From NCBI GenBank assembly GCA_034766995.1, contig CM068315.1:49599162-49663161 (forward strand): a stretch of DNA of 64,000 nucleotides, given 5' to 3'. Origin of the DNA: Acanthacorydalis orientalis (lineage: Eukaryota > Arthropoda > Insecta > Megaloptera > Corydalidae). The notes under the pieces are model-generated. The model did no database searches and had not been told where the DNA came from. It saw only the letters and a list, made by a program, of their open reading frames with translations. The first letter of the stretch is position 1; every line of letters starts with the position of its first letter. The translations under genes were made by a program, and so were the position numbers. Positions 61,008 to 64,000 of the stretch are shown here, piece by piece.

Positions 61008-61474
61008 TCCTAATGACAAATTATTTTTCAATCCCCAACACGACTGCTTCTTTGAGATTTAAAAAAATAAATAATAGCAATGTAGACAAATAAAATTATT
61101 TGATATTTTTTATCTTCACTCTTTGGTATAGTTTAAATACATTACGAGTGTGTAGGAATGTATATTACATTAGTGAGAACTAGTATCAATGCACCCTTTG
61201 TGCATCTAGTTTTCAATAATTAATTGGTGTATTGATTAATGTGAATTAATAATTCTTGTAATTAAACGCAGATCAACCATCGTGTATAATTTTAATTTAA
61301 ACAACATTTACGGGTACACCAGCACAAATGTTGCAAATATGGAAGTAAAAATCAAAACAAGCAGAAATAAATTATTTGGTATATTAATACCTCATAAGGT
61401 CAACGATTCTAAGTTACTACAGAGTCTTAAATATATTAAAGTCTTAAATATAAAGAGTATTAAAAACAACACAC

Positions 61475-61478
<4 letters not shown>

Positions 61479-61523
<45 letters not shown>
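61479..61523. repeat. (TA)n microsatellite
   Basis: 45-bp array inside a 111-codon plus-strand frame (61282-61617). The flanking peptide is Asn/Lys/Ile-rich with no domain, and I reject it as a gene. Confidence 0.95.
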
Positions 61524-61526
<3 letters not shown>

Positions 61527-62099
61527 CATTAAATTGCTTGTGGGCATATATAAATTAAAAATTAATATTTGGAATAAAATTTGTATGAAATGGTTCTATT
61601 GCTTGTTTTTAAATTAATATTAATGATAAACATCAAATGAAATTATCAAATATATCTAAAAAAGAAACAAATATGAATACATAAAATTACTCGTTCATTC
61701 AAAATATTTATTTGAGTATCGCTAGCTATAAACTTGCAAACCAATAACGTTTAATACTAAAAATGTACGGAACATTTAGTATTCCATTTCAAAACATCAC
61801 ATAAATTCAAACATCGTACTGTCTTTACGTGCGCTCAATAAATAGAGTACCATGAATATAATATGTATGTATACATCGTTAAACATCATATTATTTAGTA
61901 CTTTATACCATACATATATTTTGTCGTAAACGAACAAATACTACGACAGTACAAAAAAACTGCACGATTCAAGTAAAGGAACTATTTAAAATATTTCAAA
62001 GGACAAATAATCACAGATATATAGTGTTGATATTCACGTACGAGAACTTTAGAGTATAGAAATAAAATAAATATGTGGTTTCATGCGTGTGAAAATGTA
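61524..62099. other. AT-rich stretch, no gene seen
   Basis: No array, frame or transposon end recognised. Confidence 0.5.
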
Positions 62100-62440
62100 T
62101 TTATACATAACAGTAGCGCGACAAAGCATCGATTGCAATGCGACACTTGAGTCGTTCATTTGTGAACGAGCCGGGGTTGTTGAGAATGTATTGTACAATA
62201 GCCGAGAATTGGCTTTCTAGACGTTTAACGTTGTACGCGGTTGTAGGTTAGCAGAAACAGAAGTGGACATGACGAGGGAGTTCAAGTTCTGTGGGTGTGT
62301 AGTGTTAAGTACTGGTGTGAGAATGTGTTTCAAACATTCCCGCGTTTTTTTTTTCTTTATTAGTAGAGATGGAGTGTGATATCGTAGCATGTCATGTGTA
62401 TATCACGCGACGCGTACCCGGCAATATAACATAAATTAAC
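62100..62440 (+). promoter_or_regulatory. GC-richer block with a 37-codon small frame
   Basis: About 340 bp, including GTAGCGCGACAAAGC, GAACGAGCCGGGGTTG, ATTCCCGCG and ATCACGCGACGCGTACCCGG. A small plus-strand frame runs from the ATG at 62138 to TAG 62249-62251 (MRHLSRSFVNEPGLL at its start), with no family match. There is no TA array nearby. Probably regulatory; a short peptide or exon is possible. Confidence 0.35.
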
Positions 62441-64000
62441 TGATTTCTTTACGATATTCATATGTGGATATATTAAAAAATAGGTTAGTTACTATTATGG
62501 TTGTTATTACCGGCCTATCGAGTTATATGGTGTAACAGATAACCGACTTACATACTACAGTTGGTAGGTCAAGAAGTCAAGTATTATTTAAACCGTTTGT
62601 TTTTCATCAAGTTATTTCAAACACAATTTTTTTTATCAATGTAACTCGCTGTAATTGTATATAATTTAACGAAAATATCCGTTTTTCATCATTTCTGCTT
62701 CAGAAATTGTTATTTAAATGCATTAATCAGTGTCAAACTTGTATTAATAACCAAACAGATGTCTGATATAGAAAACAATTTCGCTTACGGTTTTGGTTTC
62801 GAATTTTATCGCAAACTTCAATTACATATTCAAGTGGGTTGTTTCTACTTTCTTAACGATTCATGTTTCATTAATAACATAAGAACGTGTATTCTAAACA
62901 ATTATAATGGTTTACAAAATGTAATTTGATTTTTATACAATAATTTAATGTCAAAAATTATAATCAAGAGTAATAATCAATTATTATCGTTTCCTGAAAT
63001 TGTATTTTTTTTTACAAAAATGTTTGATATTTAGAAGTAAAAATATAATATTAAAATATACATTTTTACCAAAAACATTTCTTTTGTGATCAATAATTTA
63101 ACATTTAAGAACAACATACATTCTACTGTCATTTTTTTTTTGTAAAATTGAGATTTTTAACAATGTTTCATTATTATATATTTGAAACTTGATATTTTAA
63201 TTAAAAAACATATAAATAAATAAAAACTGTTGGCCGTTATTAGTTTTATATCAAACATTTCAAAGCTCTACTGCTTCATTTTTTTATTATAGTTGGATTA
63301 CTTCTGTATAAAGCATAAGTTTTATTAATTGGTTGTAAATACTATATATTATTACTACGAACAAATTTTCAGAGTTGAAATTTTAATCAAACTCTATAGA
63401 AAACATTTTCTTTATTCTTTACTTCAATATTCAGTTTTAAAACAAAAAATAATTAAAACAAACTGAGCTGAATAATTAAACAATATTGTTTTCAATAACT
63501 TCACGGCTTATCAAGGCTGTGTAATTTAGATAATATTATTTTAAGTACGGTAATCATTAAAATAGTGTATTTTTAGAAGTTAATATTAATATCGTTTTAA
63601 ATAGTACAATTTATCGAGATTTTTTTTAAATTAAATAAATTTCAAATATATTTGACTCTATTATAATAAGTACAAAACAGATTCAAATTCAAGCATATAA
63701 ACTTATTTAGAGTCCTAAGAAAATCAATCATCCTAAAAAGATAGAAATGTCTCTTATTCATCTCGAAAAGCGTCTGTAAATAAAAAAATCTCGGAAAAAC
63801 AAATTAAATGCGCATGATCGTATAAGAAGATAAAATATATCAAAGAACATACTAACTTAGAAACTTAAATCGATCTAACGAAATCAAATACAAAAATAGT
63901 CACAGGCATATAAACATTCAAAGTACGAACACAGACGAAAAAGTCTTGAGAAGACGACTACATGGCCAGAACAAACGATAATAAAATCAAAGATTCATCC
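62441..64000. other. AT-rich stretch, no gene seen
   Basis: 1.56 kb to the window edge with no microsatellite array, unlike the rest of the window. The last 250 bp are slightly less AT-rich and could approach another element outside. Confidence 0.5.

Overview
The window is AT-rich eukaryotic DNA with no convincing protein-coding gene. No open frame exceeds 113 codons, and many of the longer ones are read-through of (TA)n microsatellites, which give Tyr-Ile repeats. I read it as intergenic or large-intron sequence of an animal. An arthropod, probably an insect, fits best: mariner, Tc1-like, hAT and TTAA-target (piggyBac-type) relics occur together, and CpG is not obviously depleted in the few GC-richer blocks. 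The species cannot be named from the sequence.

Three kinds of structure stand out. (1) About 80 (TA)n arrays of roughly 20-90 bp, near one per 0.8 kb. Some are fused to (CA/TG)n, (GTAT/CATA)n, (GA/TC)n or (GATA)n. (2) Decayed DNA transposons. They are: a palindromic MITE (5969-6152); a TTAA-type terminus with hairpin (7604-7641); a mariner relic (17230-17728) and a transposase C-terminal fragment (18215-18360); a complete but internally deleted mariner with TA duplications (23240-23729); a truncated hAT 3' end on the minus strand (25225-25494); a hAT relic (32132-33034) holding a nested 265-bp TTAA-flanked element (32395-32659); a second-family hAT MITE (34688-34977); a solo mariner end (49213-49241); a 169-bp palindrome (51038-51206); and a full-length dead Tc1-like element (58553-60147). 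(3) GC-richer blocks of 100-600 bp at irregular intervals. Several sit beside a (TA)n array, and some carry perfect palindromes or promoter-like features.

Layout: 0-9 kb is dense in TA arrays and hairpins. 9.7-21.5 kb alternates GC-richer blocks, TA arrays and mariner debris. 23-26 kb holds a mariner and a hAT fragment. 32-35 kb is the most structured part, with nested transposons, a promoter-like block at 33.56-34.16 kb and a hAT MITE. 36-58 kb is mostly AT-rich with arrays, one mariner end and one strong palindrome. 58.5-60.2 kb is the Tc1-like element, and 62.1-62.4 kb is a last GC-richer block. No genes here work together as a pathway. The history visible is transposon insertion, nesting and decay in a microsatellite-rich background.
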